From positions 4,092,001-4,156,000 of the forward strand of contig NZ_CP013234.1 of NCBI RefSeq assembly GCF_001584185.1: a stretch of 64,000 nt of DNA. Direction: 5' to 3'. Below the pieces are notes generated by a model. It was not told the DNA's origin. It searched no databases and saw only the letters and a program-made list of their open reading frames with translations. Origin of the DNA: Collimonas pratensis. Its GTDB lineage: Bacteria > Pseudomonadota > Gammaproteobacteria > Burkholderiales > Burkholderiaceae_D. A program made the position numbers and the translations under genes. Below, in pieces: positions 49,334 to 58,646 of the stretch (position 1 is the first letter of the stretch; the number at the start of each line of letters is the position of its first letter).

Positions 49334-50073
49334 GCGGCCAGCTCCGGCCAGCGGCCGCCCTCGCTCGCGTTGCTGGCATCCGGCATCTGTCTGGCCCGCT
49401 GCAGATTGGCGGCTGCCAGCACCTCGGTGGTCTCGCCCCAGGCCACCAGCTGCCGCGCCAACAACACCGCTTGCGGGAAATGCCGGCGCACCTGCTCATG
49501 GTCATGCAACACTGCGACCACAGTGCGCTGCTGCGCATGCCAGCCGTGGATCAGCGCCAGCAGATCTTCTGTGGTCCTGGCGTCGACCGCGTTGAATGGT
49601 TCATCCAGCAAGATCACGTCGGCGTCCTGTACCATGATCCGCGCAAACAGCACCCGCTGCAGTTGCCCGGCCGACAAACTGCCGAGGGGACGCTGCTCGA
49701 AACCCTGCAAACCGACGGCCCGCAGCGCATCCTGTGCAGCTTCCCTCATCGCCGAGTTAAGGCCGCCCAGGCTGCCCAACCGCTGCCAGAAGCCGAGGCA
49801 AACGCAATCCAGCACCGAGATCGGGAAACTGCGGTCGATCTCTGCCTGCTGCGGCAGATAGGCGATCAGCTTGCGCGCCACATGGATCTCTACCTGGCCG
49901 CTTTCGACCGGCACCAGGCCCAGCACAGCCTTCAGAAAAGTACTCTTGCCGGCGCCGTTTGGCCCTAGCACCGCGGTCAGCGAGGCATGCGCAAAAACAC
50001 CGCTGACATGTTGCAGCGCCGCTTGCCGACGATAGGCGACGCTGACGTCGCGCAGCGCAATCACAGGTTTCAT
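49330..50073 (-). CDS. znuC: metal ABC transporter ATP-binding protein (ZnuC family)
   Basis: 247 residues from ATG 50073 ([23 protein letters not shown]) with GGGAGAG 6 bases upstream. It has GPNGAGKSTFLK (Walker A), LSAGQLQRVLFAR (signature), DVILLDEPFNAVD (Walker B) and VLHDHEQV (H-loop). The start overlaps the TGA of a 56-residue gene and the end overlaps the permease start, so all are translationally coupled. Confidence 0.92.
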   Translation of the reverse strand: MKPVIALRDVSVAYRRQAALQHVSGVFAHASLTAVLGPNGAGKSTFLKAVLGLVPVESGQVEIHVARKLIAYLPQQAEIDRSFPISVLDCVCLGFWQRLGSLGGLNSAMREAAQDALRAVGLQGFEQRPLGSLSAGQLQRVLFARIMVQDADVILLDEPFNAVDARTTEDLLALIHGWHAQQRTVVAVLHDHEQVRRHFPQAVLLARQLVAWGETTEVLAAANLQRARQMPDASNASEGGRWPELAA

Positions 50074-50240
50074 CGAGGCTCTCCCGCCAGCGCCCAGCAC
50101 ACACCCAACCACAGCAGCACGCAGGCCGGCAGCACCAGCATCAGCCGCAGCCATGCCGAGCGCGCCAATATGCTCAGGCGCCCGGCCGGAACTGAATCCT
50201 GTCCCGCCTGCGCAGGCACTTGCTTCACAGGCAGCGTCAT
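50070..50240 (-). CDS. small single-span membrane protein in the metal-uptake operon
   Basis: 56 residues: a soluble N-terminal part ([20 protein letters not shown]) then one hydrophobic helix ([23 protein letters not shown], about residues 31-53) with two Cys. Its ATG overlaps the CobW stop (ATGA) and its TGA overlaps the ATPase ATG (ATGA). That double coupling is strong evidence for translation. Family unknown. It may be an accessory or regulatory subunit of the transporter, or a docking partner for the CobW protein; both are inference. Confidence 0.7.
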   Translation of the reverse strand: MTLPVKQVPAQAGQDSVPAGRLSILARSAWLRLMLVLPACVLLWLGVCWALAGEPR

Positions 50241-51469
50241 CCCTGATTCCCATCGGGGCTTCTTTGCCAGCCCGGAAACGGATCATCGAGCTTGCGCCAG
50301 GCAGCCATGCCGAGACTGGTTTCAGCAGCATCCAGCAAGCAGGTCTGCAGCCTGCGGCGGATCGCCACCTGGTCCATGTCTTGTCCGATGAAGACGATTT
50401 CCTGATGGCGATCGCCATACGGCTCGCTCCAGCCGGCCCTGATCTGCGCACGGGTGTGAACATCCTGCGGCCAGCGTTCGGCCGGTACTGCGGCCCACCA
50501 GAAACCGACCGGTTCGTGCGTCATCAGCTTGCCGGCGCCCGACATGCTGGCCACCCAATCGGGACGGCTGGCCAGCCAGAAATAGCCCTTGCTGCGGATC
50601 ACCCCCGACAGCGGCGCTGCCAGGAAATCATGCAGGCGCTGCGGATGGAACGGCTCCGGCGTCCGGTAGACAAAGCTGCTGATGCCGTACTCCGCGCTTT
50701 CCGAGCTGCCCCGCCCCTCCAGTTCCTGCGCCCAGCCAGGCATGGCAGAAGCCTGCACCAGATCGAACAGGCCGGTGTCCAGAATGCTGTCCAGCGGAAT
50801 GTTGGAATGTTGCGCATGGATCAACCGCGCATCCGGGTTGAGCGCCTTGATCACGCCCATGACCTGCTGCAGCTGGGCGGCGTCGACCAGGTCGGTCTTG
50901 TTGAGCACGATGACGTTGGCAAATTCGATCTGTTCGGTCAGCAGGTGCACCAGTCGCCGCTGATCACCCTCGCCTGCGGTCTCGCCGCGGTCGGCCAGGA
51001 ATTCGGCGCTGGAAAAATCCGCCAGCAGGTTGGCGGCGTCGACCACCGTCACCATGGTGTCGATGCGCGCCACATGGTTCAGGCTGTTGCCGTCCTCATC
51101 CTCGAAATCGAAGGTGGCGGCGATCGGCATCGGTTCAGAGACGCCGGTGGATTCGATCAGCAGGTAATCAAAGCGCCCCGCCGCCGCCAGCTGCCGCACC
51201 TCTTGCAGCAGGTCGTCGCGCAAGGTGCAGCAGATGCAGCCGTTCGACATTTCCACCAGCTTTTCTTCAGTGCGCGAAAGCGCCGCGCCGGCGGCCTCGC
51301 TGCCGTCGCGTACCAGCTCGGCATCGATATTGACCTCGCTCATGTCATTGACGATCACCGCCACGCGCTTGCCCTCGCGATTGCGCAATATGTGATTGAG
51401 CAAGGTGGTTTTGCCGGCGCCGAGGAAACCTGACAAGACGGTCACAGGAAGTTTTTTTAACTGGTTCAT
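50237..51469 (-). CDS. CobW/ZigA-family GTP-dependent zinc chaperone
   Basis: 410 residues from ATG 51469 ([28 protein letters not shown]). G3E GTPase: GFLGAGKTT (P-loop), [17 protein letters not shown] (the CxCC metal site), ESTGVSEP and NKTDL (guanine specificity). The C-terminal CobW_C domain ([30 protein letters not shown]) ends with VFIGQDMD. Such proteins deliver zinc to client enzymes in zinc starvation. First gene of the operon; two matching palindromes lie about 120-160 bp upstream. Confidence 0.92.
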   Translation of the reverse strand: MNQLKKLPVTVLSGFLGAGKTTLLNHILRNREGKRVAVIVNDMSEVNIDAELVRDGSEAAGAALSRTEEKLVEMSNGCICCTLRDDLLQEVRQLAAAGRFDYLLIESTGVSEPMPIAATFDFEDEDGNSLNHVARIDTMVTVVDAANLLADFSSAEFLADRGETAGEGDQRRLVHLLTEQIEFANVIVLNKTDLVDAAQLQQVMGVIKALNPDARLIHAQHSNIPLDSILDTGLFDLVQASAMPGWAQELEGRGSSESAEYGISSFVYRTPEPFHPQRLHDFLAAPLSGVIRSKGYFWLASRPDWVASMSGAGKLMTHEPVGFWWAAVPAERWPQDVHTRAQIRAGWSEPYGDRHQEIVFIGQDMDQVAIRRRLQTCLLDAAETSLGMAAWRKLDDPFPGWQRSPDGNQG

Positions 51470-51585
51470 AGCGATCTCTGGAATTGGACAGTGGTTGGAC
51501 TGCTGGCCGGATGGGCACGGCGCGGACGGCTTCTGCTGGAAGTCTTTTGGCACCGGCGCCGCATTAAACGCAAATGCAAACGAAA

Positions 51586-51631
51586 ATGCAACACAGTTGC
51601 ATATCGAGATTGTAATGCAACTGTGTTGCAT
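51586..51631. promoter_or_regulatory. paired 17-bp palindromes, candidate Zur boxes
   Basis: ATGCAACACAGTTGCAT (51586-51602) and ATGCAACTGTGTTGCAT (51615-51631) each have 7-base arms ATGCAAC/GTTGCAT around 3 bases, and they are exact reverse complements of one another. Centre-to-centre distance is 29 bp. Further ATGCAAA-like half-sites lie to both sides. Position upstream of cobW-znuCBA makes Zur the likely binder. Confidence 0.7.
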
Positions 51632-51734
51632 TTGCACGAAACACGTCAAATCAGCCGATTTGAGAAGGTTGCCATTTTAAGAAAAACAGAGAGGACCAGG
51701 ACGCCACCCAGAACTGGATGGCCGGAATGTGAAG

Positions 51735-51752
51735 AAAAAGCAGCGCCGCTGC
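51735..51752 (-). terminator. possible terminator of the branched-chain-type binding protein gene
   Basis: On the minus strand GCAGC-GGC-GCTGC followed by TTTTTC, 43 bp past the stop at 51795. The stem is short (5-6 bp), so this is tentative. Confidence 0.45.
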
Positions 51753-51794
51753 GCGCCCAAGATCAAGTACTCAGGCGCACGGCAGCGCTATCTA

Positions 51795-52925
51795 TCAGTG
51801 CAGGAACCGGCCCGATTTCGCCACCATGGTGAGGTCGACGAACTCCGAACCGTTGTGACTACTTGGATTAAAGGTGATGAAATAGCCGCCGGCATCGTAA
51901 TGGCTGATGGTTTCCAGCGCCCGGATCAGGCTGTCGCGCGACAGGTTGCTGCCGGCACGGCGCAAGCCTTCGACAAACACCTTGGCAGCGATGAAGCCTT
52001 CCATGCTGACGTAGTCCCATTGCTTCTTGCCATCCTGCAGATAGTATTTGCGGTATTCCTTGACGATGGCATGCGTCTCGTCCCACGGCGCCGGCATCAC
52101 CTGCGCGATCTGGACCCCGCTGGCATCCTTGCCAAGCGCGGTCACCAGCTGCTGGCTGCCGACGAACGAGATGTTCCAGAACGAAGGCGGGCTGCCGGCC
52201 GCGATCATGGCCTTGATGAAGGCAGCGCTGGAATTGTAGGCGGACACCATGATCACCGTCTGCGGCTTGCTGGCGCGGATCTTGGCGACGGCGTCGCTGA
52301 CATCAACGCTATTGCGCTCTACCGTACCGAGCCCGGCCACTTCGATGCCGCGCTTCTTCAAGGCCCGGGTCACGCCTTCCAGGCCGGCCTTGCCGTAGGC
52401 GTCATTCTGATAAAACACTGCAATCCGTTTCAGCGACAAGGTGGTGATCTGCTGCACGATCTTCTCTGTCTCGGCAAAGTAGCTGGCGCGGATATTGAAG
52501 ATGTTGCGGTTGAACGGCTCGCGCAGCGATTGCGCGCCGGTGAACGGCGCGAAGAACGGCAGCTTGGCCTTGCTGACTGCCGGAATCGAGGCATTCGAGG
52601 TTGGCGTGCCGACATAGCCGAACAGCGCCAGCACCTCATCCTGCTCGATGAACTGTTTGGTGTTGGCTGCGGCGCGCTCCGGCTCGTAGCCGTCGTCCAG
52701 AGTCTTCAGGATGATCTTGCGGCCATACACGCCGCCGCTGGCATTGACCTGGTCGAAATAAGCTTGGGCGCCATCATGCATGCCCTTGCCCAGTTCTTTG
52801 GCGGGACCGGAAAACGCCGCCGACTGCCCCAGGGTAATGGTGTTGGCAGTAACGCCAGTCTCGGCCTGAGCCGTGACGGCCGCCAGCAGCAGAGACGAGA
52901 GGGCAAGTATTTTGTTGAAGCGCAT
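51795..52925 (-). CDS. branched-chain amino-acid-type ABC substrate-binding protein
   Basis: 376 residues from ATG 52925. Signal peptide MRFNKILALSSLLLAAVTAQA, cleavage before E22. The periplasmic-binding-protein type I fold reads TITLGQSAAFSGPAKELGKGMHDGAQAYFDQVNASGGVYGRKI, DDGYEPERAAANTKQFIEQDEVLALFGYVGTPTS and VSMEGFIAAKVFVEGLRRAG. It resembles LivK/UrtA-type receptors that bind amino acids or small amides. No permease or ATPase is adjacent, so it is an orphan receptor here and its ligand is unknown. A GTG start 18 bases upstream is possible. Confidence 0.85.
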   Translation of the reverse strand: MRFNKILALSSLLLAAVTAQAETGVTANTITLGQSAAFSGPAKELGKGMHDGAQAYFDQVNASGGVYGRKIILKTLDDGYEPERAAANTKQFIEQDEVLALFGYVGTPTSNASIPAVSKAKLPFFAPFTGAQSLREPFNRNIFNIRASYFAETEKIVQQITTLSLKRIAVFYQNDAYGKAGLEGVTRALKKRGIEVAGLGTVERNSVDVSDAVAKIRASKPQTVIMVSAYNSSAAFIKAMIAAGSPPSFWNISFVGSQQLVTALGKDASGVQIAQVMPAPWDETHAIVKEYRKYYLQDGKKQWDYVSMEGFIAAKVFVEGLRRAGSNLSRDSLIRALETISHYDAGGYFITFNPSSHNGSEFVDLTMVAKSGRFLH

Positions 52926-53480
52926 GGGAATTCGATCCTTCACAGGGATTGAGTTGATAGAAATTGCAAGGCCTTGCCGATGTTAGCGCTACCCAAAAAC
53001 CACGTAAGCCGACATCCGCGATTGCGCGGGTGCAGGGCCCAGCATGGTGAGACGAAATGCGCGCGGGATCAAGAGAAAAAAACTGCCGATGTGCCTGCAC
53101 ACCGGGACCTGGATCGGCAAAAACAAGCTTGCGGTTTGTTGCAATGCAGAAAATTGCGCCAAGTAAAACGCAAAGCGGGTAATGCTGTCAAGCAAGCAGA
53201 GCACAAATGCTTCCATAAAGCGTAGAAATCGCCCTCGCTATATTCCACGAGGAATAGCGAAAACCGGCTATTGAATCTGGCGCTGACCGCCCGCGCACAA
53301 GCCTGCAATATCCTGTCGCACGAACAACCTTGACATGCAGTAAAAAGGGAGGAGTGGCTGGCTGAACTGCACGCCATGAAAACAGCAGCAGTGCGACCGG
53401 TCTTACTGGTCGCCCTGCTGTATCTCCGTTGTCAAAGAAGCGCTTATGCGGCTCGATAGAAATGCATGCTGGAGGCCGCT
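52926..53480. other. 555-bp noncoding region between the binding protein and S53 peptidase genes
   Basis: Open frames here are short and show no family resemblance. The region must contain the promoter of the leftward binding-protein gene and, near its right end, the terminator of the peptidase gene. No other structure stood out. Confidence 0.5.
53386..53420 (-). terminator. probable terminator of the S53 peptidase gene
   Basis: Stem CAGCAG-x-GCGACC with GGTCGC-x-CTGCTG around a 9-base loop, followed on the minus strand by CTGTTTTC. About 60 bp after the stop. Confidence 0.6.
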
Positions 53481-55699
53481 TTAAAAATTGGCAAATAGCT
53501 TCCCGCTGTTGGGAACGCCGATGCCGGTGATATTGTCGTAGCCCGCCACTGCGCTGCAGATGGTGCACGGCGTGCCAAGCAGATTATTGCTGCCGGCAAC
53601 GATATCGACGAAGCCCGGACTGCTTCCCTGCGTCAGCCTGGTCTGATACAGCAAGCCGTTAAAGCCACCCGGCGTAGCTTTGATCAAGGTCGCCAGAGAA
53701 CTTCCCTTGTTCGCCAGATACTGTCCGAACAGCGCGCTGATCCCGGCCCAGATCGGGGTACTGGCGCTGGTGCCGCCGCTCATCACCCAGCGTTGCTTAT
53801 AATAGATGCCCACAGCGCTATGCTGATTGTCCGCTACTGCGGCGACATCCGGTACCGCGCGCATGCCGCCGTTAAGCGCCGCTACATTGGCGCCCATGTA
53901 CGATGACTGCCAGGTCGGCATGGGGGAGTAATAGCTGTTGCCGCCACCGGAAAATTGCCATGCCACCTCGTTTGAGGCAGCGCCGTTCCAGGCGATAGAA
54001 TTGATGCGCGTGCCGCCTACCCCGGTGACGTAAGGCGACGATGCCGGATAGCTGGCGCCTGAGGAGCTAAAGCCGCCATCGCCGGCGCTGGCAAAGAAAG
54101 CCACCCCTTGATTGCTCTGGAAACCCGACAACAGCGTATCTTCGCTTTGCGCAGTGGCCGGCATCGGAAAACTACTGAAGCTCATTGATATTGCCGTCAC
54201 GCCAGGAAGTACGGCAGCATAATTAACTGCGGCGAACAGGTCGGTGAAGCTTGCACTTTTAGCCGTGACGACAACGATCTTGGCCCCGGCGCCATTGCGT
54301 GCGCCATTTGTGTATCCAATTCCACTTCCGCCCCCCAATCGGCGCTCGCTGCAACCAATGCGCCATTTGATAAGTCAAGGTGCTGGAAGCATCCATTCGC
54401 GGCAGTGCATGGCGGCAGATTGAAATATTGGCTGTACACAGCCAGATCGTCTTCAACGTTGCCGCTAGACGGCGCTTCGATCAGTGCAATGGTTTGCCCC
54501 CCGCCATTCAAGCCAACGGGATTTCCATAGTGCGCCTGCAAATCGGCCGGAGCCAAGGCGCCATTGACGCCATGCCCGCCGATGCCAAACAAATCGACGG
54601 TGCCCACTTCGGCAACACTACCCGCCTGGGAGCCGGGCACGGTGGCGCCGGTGATCAAGCCCTGCTGTATGCTGTTGACGGCCGCCTGGTTCAAGCCGAT
54701 GTAATAAGCAACCACTGAACCATCTCTCTGCGGATACTTGTATGGCGTGCCGTCTTTCTCCAGGGCGCCCATATAGACGTTGCCATTCAACTCGTAATAG
54801 ATGCGATAGGAAGTCGTACCGTTTTGCGCCGCCGGCAGCGGTGCATTGGCTACCCACATGCGAACGCCGTTGATCACGCTGATCGCGCCGTCGGCAGAAA
54901 AGTCCGTTTCATACGGATGGAAATTGCTGTTCTTCAGCGTGACTGGAAAGAAGCCGTCGAGATTTACCTGTGTCTGGCAAGGCGTGGTCGCCGTCGACGT
55001 CGTAATTTTAGCGGGGAGACTATTCGTGCAATCCAATGCAAAATAGGTATCGCCAGCCAATGCCCCCTGTCTCTTGGTATAGGCGGCGCCGCTCAGCCAC
55101 TGCGCATTGGCTGAGAAATTATTGGCGCTCACCCAGTCATCGATCTGATAGTTCGCCTGTAACTCTTCCGGAGCATTATCGATCATCCCGGACAATGGCG
55201 TTTCGCTAAAATTGGAAAACAGCGAGGACTGCACTACAGTACTGCCGTCATCTGCGTAAGAATCGGTGCGGACGCTACTGCCGACATAGCTGACCGCGCG
55301 TCGCGCAGTGGCGGAGCGAACAACAACCTTGCTGCCAAGCAGATAACGCGTTGTCGCAAAAGCCGGCAAAGCCAATGCCGAATCCAGCGAAGTGGCTTGC
55401 GAGGTTTCAACTTGGCTGCCGGCGGCCGAAGGAGATGCGCTGATGCCGCCTGTCGAGGTCGAATAGAAATAATTAACGCCGCTGACCAGGTTGCCGCCAC
55501 CGAAAGGCAAGCTCACCCCCAGTGCATAGGTGCCGCCATTCAACTCTTCATGCTCGAAAATCTGCTGGTCCGCGCTTAGTGCCTGCGCTTGCTGCGAATT
55601 CCCTGCGGAGGTACTAGAGCCGCCTCCGCCGCCACAGGCGCTCAGCAGGACGGCCAGTGCCGTCGCCGTAACATAGGTCAAGCCATTGGGTAATTTCAT
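53481..55699 (-). pseudogene. S53 (sedolisin) peptidase lipoprotein, frameshifted
   Basis: Read with one frame correction this is a serine-carboxyl peptidase of about 740 residues. From ATG 55699 a lipoprotein signal (MKLPNGLTYVTATALAVLLSAC) leads a long prodomain. The catalytic Glu/Asp pair is in WGAEVELDTQMAHAMAPG, and the frame then breaks at a G-run (54284-54287 on the plus strand). The second frame begins AKIVVVTAKSASFTDLFAAVNYA and carries ASAGDGGFSSSG (oxyanion Asp), the Ser motif SGGTSASTPIWAG and the calcium site near GYDNITGIG. All catalytic residues are intact, so a one-base loss separates this from a working enzyme. Confidence 0.82.
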
Positions 55700-56040
55700 C
55701 GCACCGGTTCTCGATAAATGTGAAGTTAGGGATAAGCTCCTCAGCCTGCATAGCACCGTCGCCTGAGTAGCCAGCAAAGTTTTGGATCATACCCGAGCCC
55801 ATAAAGAAATTTTCTATTTGGAAACATAATTTACAAATTGCTTCTAAAACTCTGCTCCAAGCCGGTGCTTTCCAACACAGACCGAAAGACGGCTTGATGT
55901 GTTTTATCGACAACAGACGAGATGCAACGCTTTGGCATCATCGATTACGCAGTGCGACAGAGCCCTGGATTTGTCAAACAAAGGCCGGCAAAGCGCTATC
56001 AATGGGTATAATGAGAATCATTATTGGTAATGGCGTTTGT
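55700..56040. other. 341-bp divergent region between the S53 peptidase and feoA genes
   Basis: Noncoding. The right end holds the Fur box listed separately; the left part should hold the peptidase promoter. No further dyads of note. Confidence 0.45.
56007..56025 (+). promoter_or_regulatory. Fur box upstream of feoA
   Basis: TATAATGAGAATCATTATT matches 16 of 19 positions of the Fur consensus GATAATGATAATCATTATC and ends 15 bp before the feoA ATG. Iron-dependent repression of feo genes by Fur is well established in related bacteria. Confidence 0.88.
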
Positions 56041-56286
56041 ATGAGACTTTGCGACTTGATCCCGTTTACACCCGCAGTCATTGAACATGTGGAAGATGTC
56101 CTGACTGCCGACCCCATCGCCCAGCGCTTGCGCGAGCTGGGTTTCGTCAACGGCGAAGCGGTCAGCGTGGTGGCGCGCGGTCCGGTCGGCGCCGATCCGC
56201 TGATGATACAAATCGGCTTCACCCGTTTCGCCCTGCGTCGCGCCGAAGCGCACCGGGTGCATGTCAATATCAACCTGGCCTCCTGA
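56041..56286 (+). CDS. feoA: ferrous iron transport protein A
   Basis: 81 residues, SH3-like FeoA domain: MRLCDLIPFTPAVIEHV, QRLRELGFVNGEAVSVVARGPVGADPLMIQIGFTRFALRRAEAHRVHV. It is a cytoplasmic accessory of FeoB. ATG 56041 starts the conserved domain directly after the Fur box. feoB follows 172 bp downstream, an unusually long gap that is filled by a palindromic element. Confidence 0.9.
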   Translation: MRLCDLIPFTPAVIEHVEDVLTADPIAQRLRELGFVNGEAVSVVARGPVGADPLMIQIGFTRFALRRAEAHRVHVNINLAS

Positions 56287-56290
56287 ATTT

Positions 56291-56452
56291 AGTGTAGTGC
56301 TTCGCAAATAATGAAACTTCATAAACGGCGGCTTTTCGCACCATGCGTCGTTGCAAATCCTCGCGATAGCCCCGCTATCGCTCCGGTTTGCGCCTAGCCT
56401 GACACGAAAATCCACCATTTCTGAAGCTCCACTACTTACGAAGCACTACACT
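56291..56452. repeat. 162-bp full-length palindromic element (MITE-like) between feoA and feoB
   Basis: Perfect 14-base terminal inverted repeats, AGTGTAGTGCTTCG at 56291-56304 and its complement at 56439-56452. The two halves remain complementary almost throughout, with many differences being transitions. The centre is an 8-bp stem GCGATAGC/GCTATCGC with a CCC loop (56363-56381). No open frame of note and no target-site duplication was recognised. The transcript could fold as one long hairpin. Confidence 0.72.
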
Positions 56453-56458
56453 CGCAAT

Positions 56459-58297
56459 ATGTCCAGCACCACTTCTTTGCGCATCGCCCTGGTCGGCAAT
56501 CCTAATTGCGGTAAGACCGCCCTTTTCAACCAGCTGACGGGCAGCCGCCAGAAGGTCGCCAATTACGCTGGCGTCACGGTCGAGCGCAAGGAAGGCCGCT
56601 TCACCGCACCTTCCGGGCGCGTATTCCAGCTGCTCGATCTGCCCGGCGCCTACAGCCTGGAAGCGACCAGTCCGGATGAAATGATCACGCGCAAGGTCTG
56701 CCTCGGCCAGATGCCGGGCGAAGCATTGCCTGACCTGGTGGTGTGCGTGGCAGATGCGACCAACTTGCGCCTGCACTTGCGTTTCGTGTTGGAAGTAAAA
56801 CGGCTCGGCCGGCCGATGGTGCTGGCGCTGAACATGATGGACGCCGCCCGCAAGCGCGGCATCGTCATCGACCGTGAAGAACTGCAGCGCCGCCTCGGCA
56901 TTCCGGTGATCGAGACTGTCGCGGTGCGCAGCGGCGGCGCACGCGATCTGATCCGGCACATCGACCAGGCCGGCGCACCGGCCATGGCGAGCGGAACCGT
57001 CGACGACGACCTGCATGCGCAGGTGCGGGCGATGCTGGCGGCCGCTGTCACCATGCCGCGCAATACCTCGATGATCGACGACGCCATCGACCGCTGGGTG
57101 CTCCATCCCGTGATCGGACTGACAATGCTGGCGGCCATCATGTTCTTCATTTTCCAGGCCGTGTTTTCCTGGGCGCAGCCGCTGATGGAAGCGATCCAGG
57201 CCGGCGTCGCCGCGGTCGGCGCCTGGGTTGCGGCCGCCATGCCGGAAAGCCTGCTGCGCAGCCTGATCAGCGACGGCATCTTCGGCGGCCTCGGCACCGT
57301 GCTGGTGTTCCTGCCGCAGATCCTGATCCTGTTTTTCTTTATTCTGGTGCTGGAAGAATCCGGCTACCTGCCGCGCGCCGCCTTCCTGCTGGACCGCATG
57401 ATGTTCAAGGCCGGCCTCACCGGCCGCTCCTTCATCCCGCTGCTGTCGAGCTTTGCCTGCGCGATTCCCGGCATCATGGCCACCCGCAGCATCCAGGATC
57501 CGCGCGACCGCCTGACCACCATCCTGGTGGCGCCGCTGATGACCTGCTCGGCACGCCTGCCGGTATATACCCTGCTGATCGCCGCCTTCATTCCCAACAG
57601 CAGCGTATGGGGCCTGTTCAATATGCAGGGCATCGTGCTGTTCGTGCTGTACGTGGCCGGCATCGTCAGCGCGCTGGCAGTCTCCTGGGTCATCAAGCGC
57701 GTGCGCAAGGACAAGAGCGAACATGCGCTGCTGATGGAGCTGCCCTCCTATCGCCTGCCCGGCGCCCGCAATATCGCCATCGGCTTGTGGGAGCGCGCGC
57801 TGATTTTCCTGCGCCGCGTCACCACCATCATCCTGTCGCTGACGGTGCTGCTGTGGTTTCTGTCGACCTTCCCCGGCCCGCCGGCAGGCGCCACCTTGCC
57901 GGCCATCGACTACAGCCTGGCCGGCCGCATCGGCCATCTGCTGGAATACGTGTTTGCACCGATCGGCTTCAACTGGCAGATCTGCATCGCGCTGGTGCCT
58001 GGCATGGCGGCGCGTGAAGTCGCGGTATCGGCACTGGGAACCGTATACGCCATGTCCGGTAGCGAAGATGCGATCGCATCGCAGCTCGGGCAAGTGATTG
58101 CGCATCAATGGTCGCTGGCGACTGCCTTGTCGCTGCTGGCCTGGTATGTGTTTGCACCGCAATGCATGTCGACGCTGGCAGTGATGCGGCGCGAAACCAA
58201 CTCCTGGAAGGTAGTCGCCGCCGCCACTGCCTACCTGTTCGGCCTGGCCTACCTGGCCGCTTTCCTGACTTATCAAATCACGAGGCTGCTGTCATGA
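56459..58297 (+). CDS. feoB: ferrous iron transporter B
   Basis: 612 residues from ATG 56459 (MSSTTSLRIALVGNPNCGKTALFNQLTGS). The N-terminal G domain has GNPNCGKT (G1), DLPGAYS (G3) and NMMD (G4), followed by the Nramp-unlike FeoB membrane domain with two Gate motifs (GYLPRAAFLLDRMMFKAGLTGRSFIPLLSSFACAIPGI, GMAAREVAVSALGTVYAM). It is shorter than E. coli FeoB (773), mainly in the linker and C terminus, which is common in betaproteobacteria. It imports Fe2+ at the inner membrane. Confidence 0.94.
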   Translation: MSSTTSLRIALVGNPNCGKTALFNQLTGSRQKVANYAGVTVERKEGRFTAPSGRVFQLLDLPGAYSLEATSPDEMITRKVCLGQMPGEALPDLVVCVADATNLRLHLRFVLEVKRLGRPMVLALNMMDAARKRGIVIDREELQRRLGIPVIETVAVRSGGARDLIRHIDQAGAPAMASGTVDDDLHAQVRAMLAAAVTMPRNTSMIDDAIDRWVLHPVIGLTMLAAIMFFIFQAVFSWAQPLMEAIQAGVAAVGAWVAAAMPESLLRSLISDGIFGGLGTVLVFLPQILILFFFILVLEESGYLPRAAFLLDRMMFKAGLTGRSFIPLLSSFACAIPGIMATRSIQDPRDRLTTILVAPLMTCSARLPVYTLLIAAFIPNSSVWGLFNMQGIVLFVLYVAGIVSALAVSWVIKRVRKDKSEHALLMELPSYRLPGARNIAIGLWERALIFLRRVTTIILSLTVLLWFLSTFPGPPAGATLPAIDYSLAGRIGHLLEYVFAPIGFNWQICIALVPGMAAREVAVSALGTVYAMSGSEDAIASQLGQVIAHQWSLATALSLLAWYVFAPQCMSTLAVMRRETNSWKVVAAATAYLFGLAYLAAFLTYQITRLLS

Positions 58298-58593
58298 CGC
58301 CCTTCCTGATCGTCCAGGCCCTGGTCATCGGCCTGGCGGTAATCGCCAGCCTGCTCTACGCCTGCCGCCGCCTGATGCCAGCCACCAGCCAGCGCCTGCA
58401 GGCAAACCTGGCCGACGCGCTAAGCCAGTCGTCGCGCCCAGCCTTGCTGCGCAAACTCGGCGGACAACTGCAACCGACAGCAGCGGCAGGAGGCTGCGGC
58501 AGCGGGTGTGGTTCATGCTCTACCGGCTGCGGAACAAGCGCTCCGACAGTAGAAGAACAACCGGTCAAATTTCGCGAGCGTCCTGGCGAATAA
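58294..58593 (+). CDS. small Cys-rich membrane protein downstream of feoB (DUF6587-like)
   Basis: 99 residues. Its ATG overlaps the feoB stop (ATGA), so it is coupled to FeoB translation. A single hydrophobic helix (FLIVQALVIGLAVIASLLYAC, residues 4-24) is followed by a short helix and a Cys/Gly cluster GGCGSGCGSCSTGCG with five Cys (residues 68-79), then a polar tail. The cluster could bind iron or an Fe-S centre. It replaces FeoC in position but has no winged helix. Confidence 0.78.
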   Translation: MTPFLIVQALVIGLAVIASLLYACRRLMPATSQRLQANLADALSQSSRPALLRKLGGQLQPTAAAGGCGSGCGSCSTGCGTSAPTVEEQPVKFRERPGE

Positions 58594-58646
58594 AGTGAAC
58601 GCCGTGTCAGCAACTGCTGCGAAAAATCGCGTGTGCTCCGTGGCCC

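Noticed and set aside
51729..52952. 407-codon plus-strand frame opposite the binding-protein gene
   Set aside because: The minus-strand frame has a signal peptide and a full binding-protein fold; the plus frame has neither.
56432..58276. 614-codon minus-strand frame opposite feoB
   Set aside because: Antisense of feoB; composition is extreme in Gln, His and Arg.
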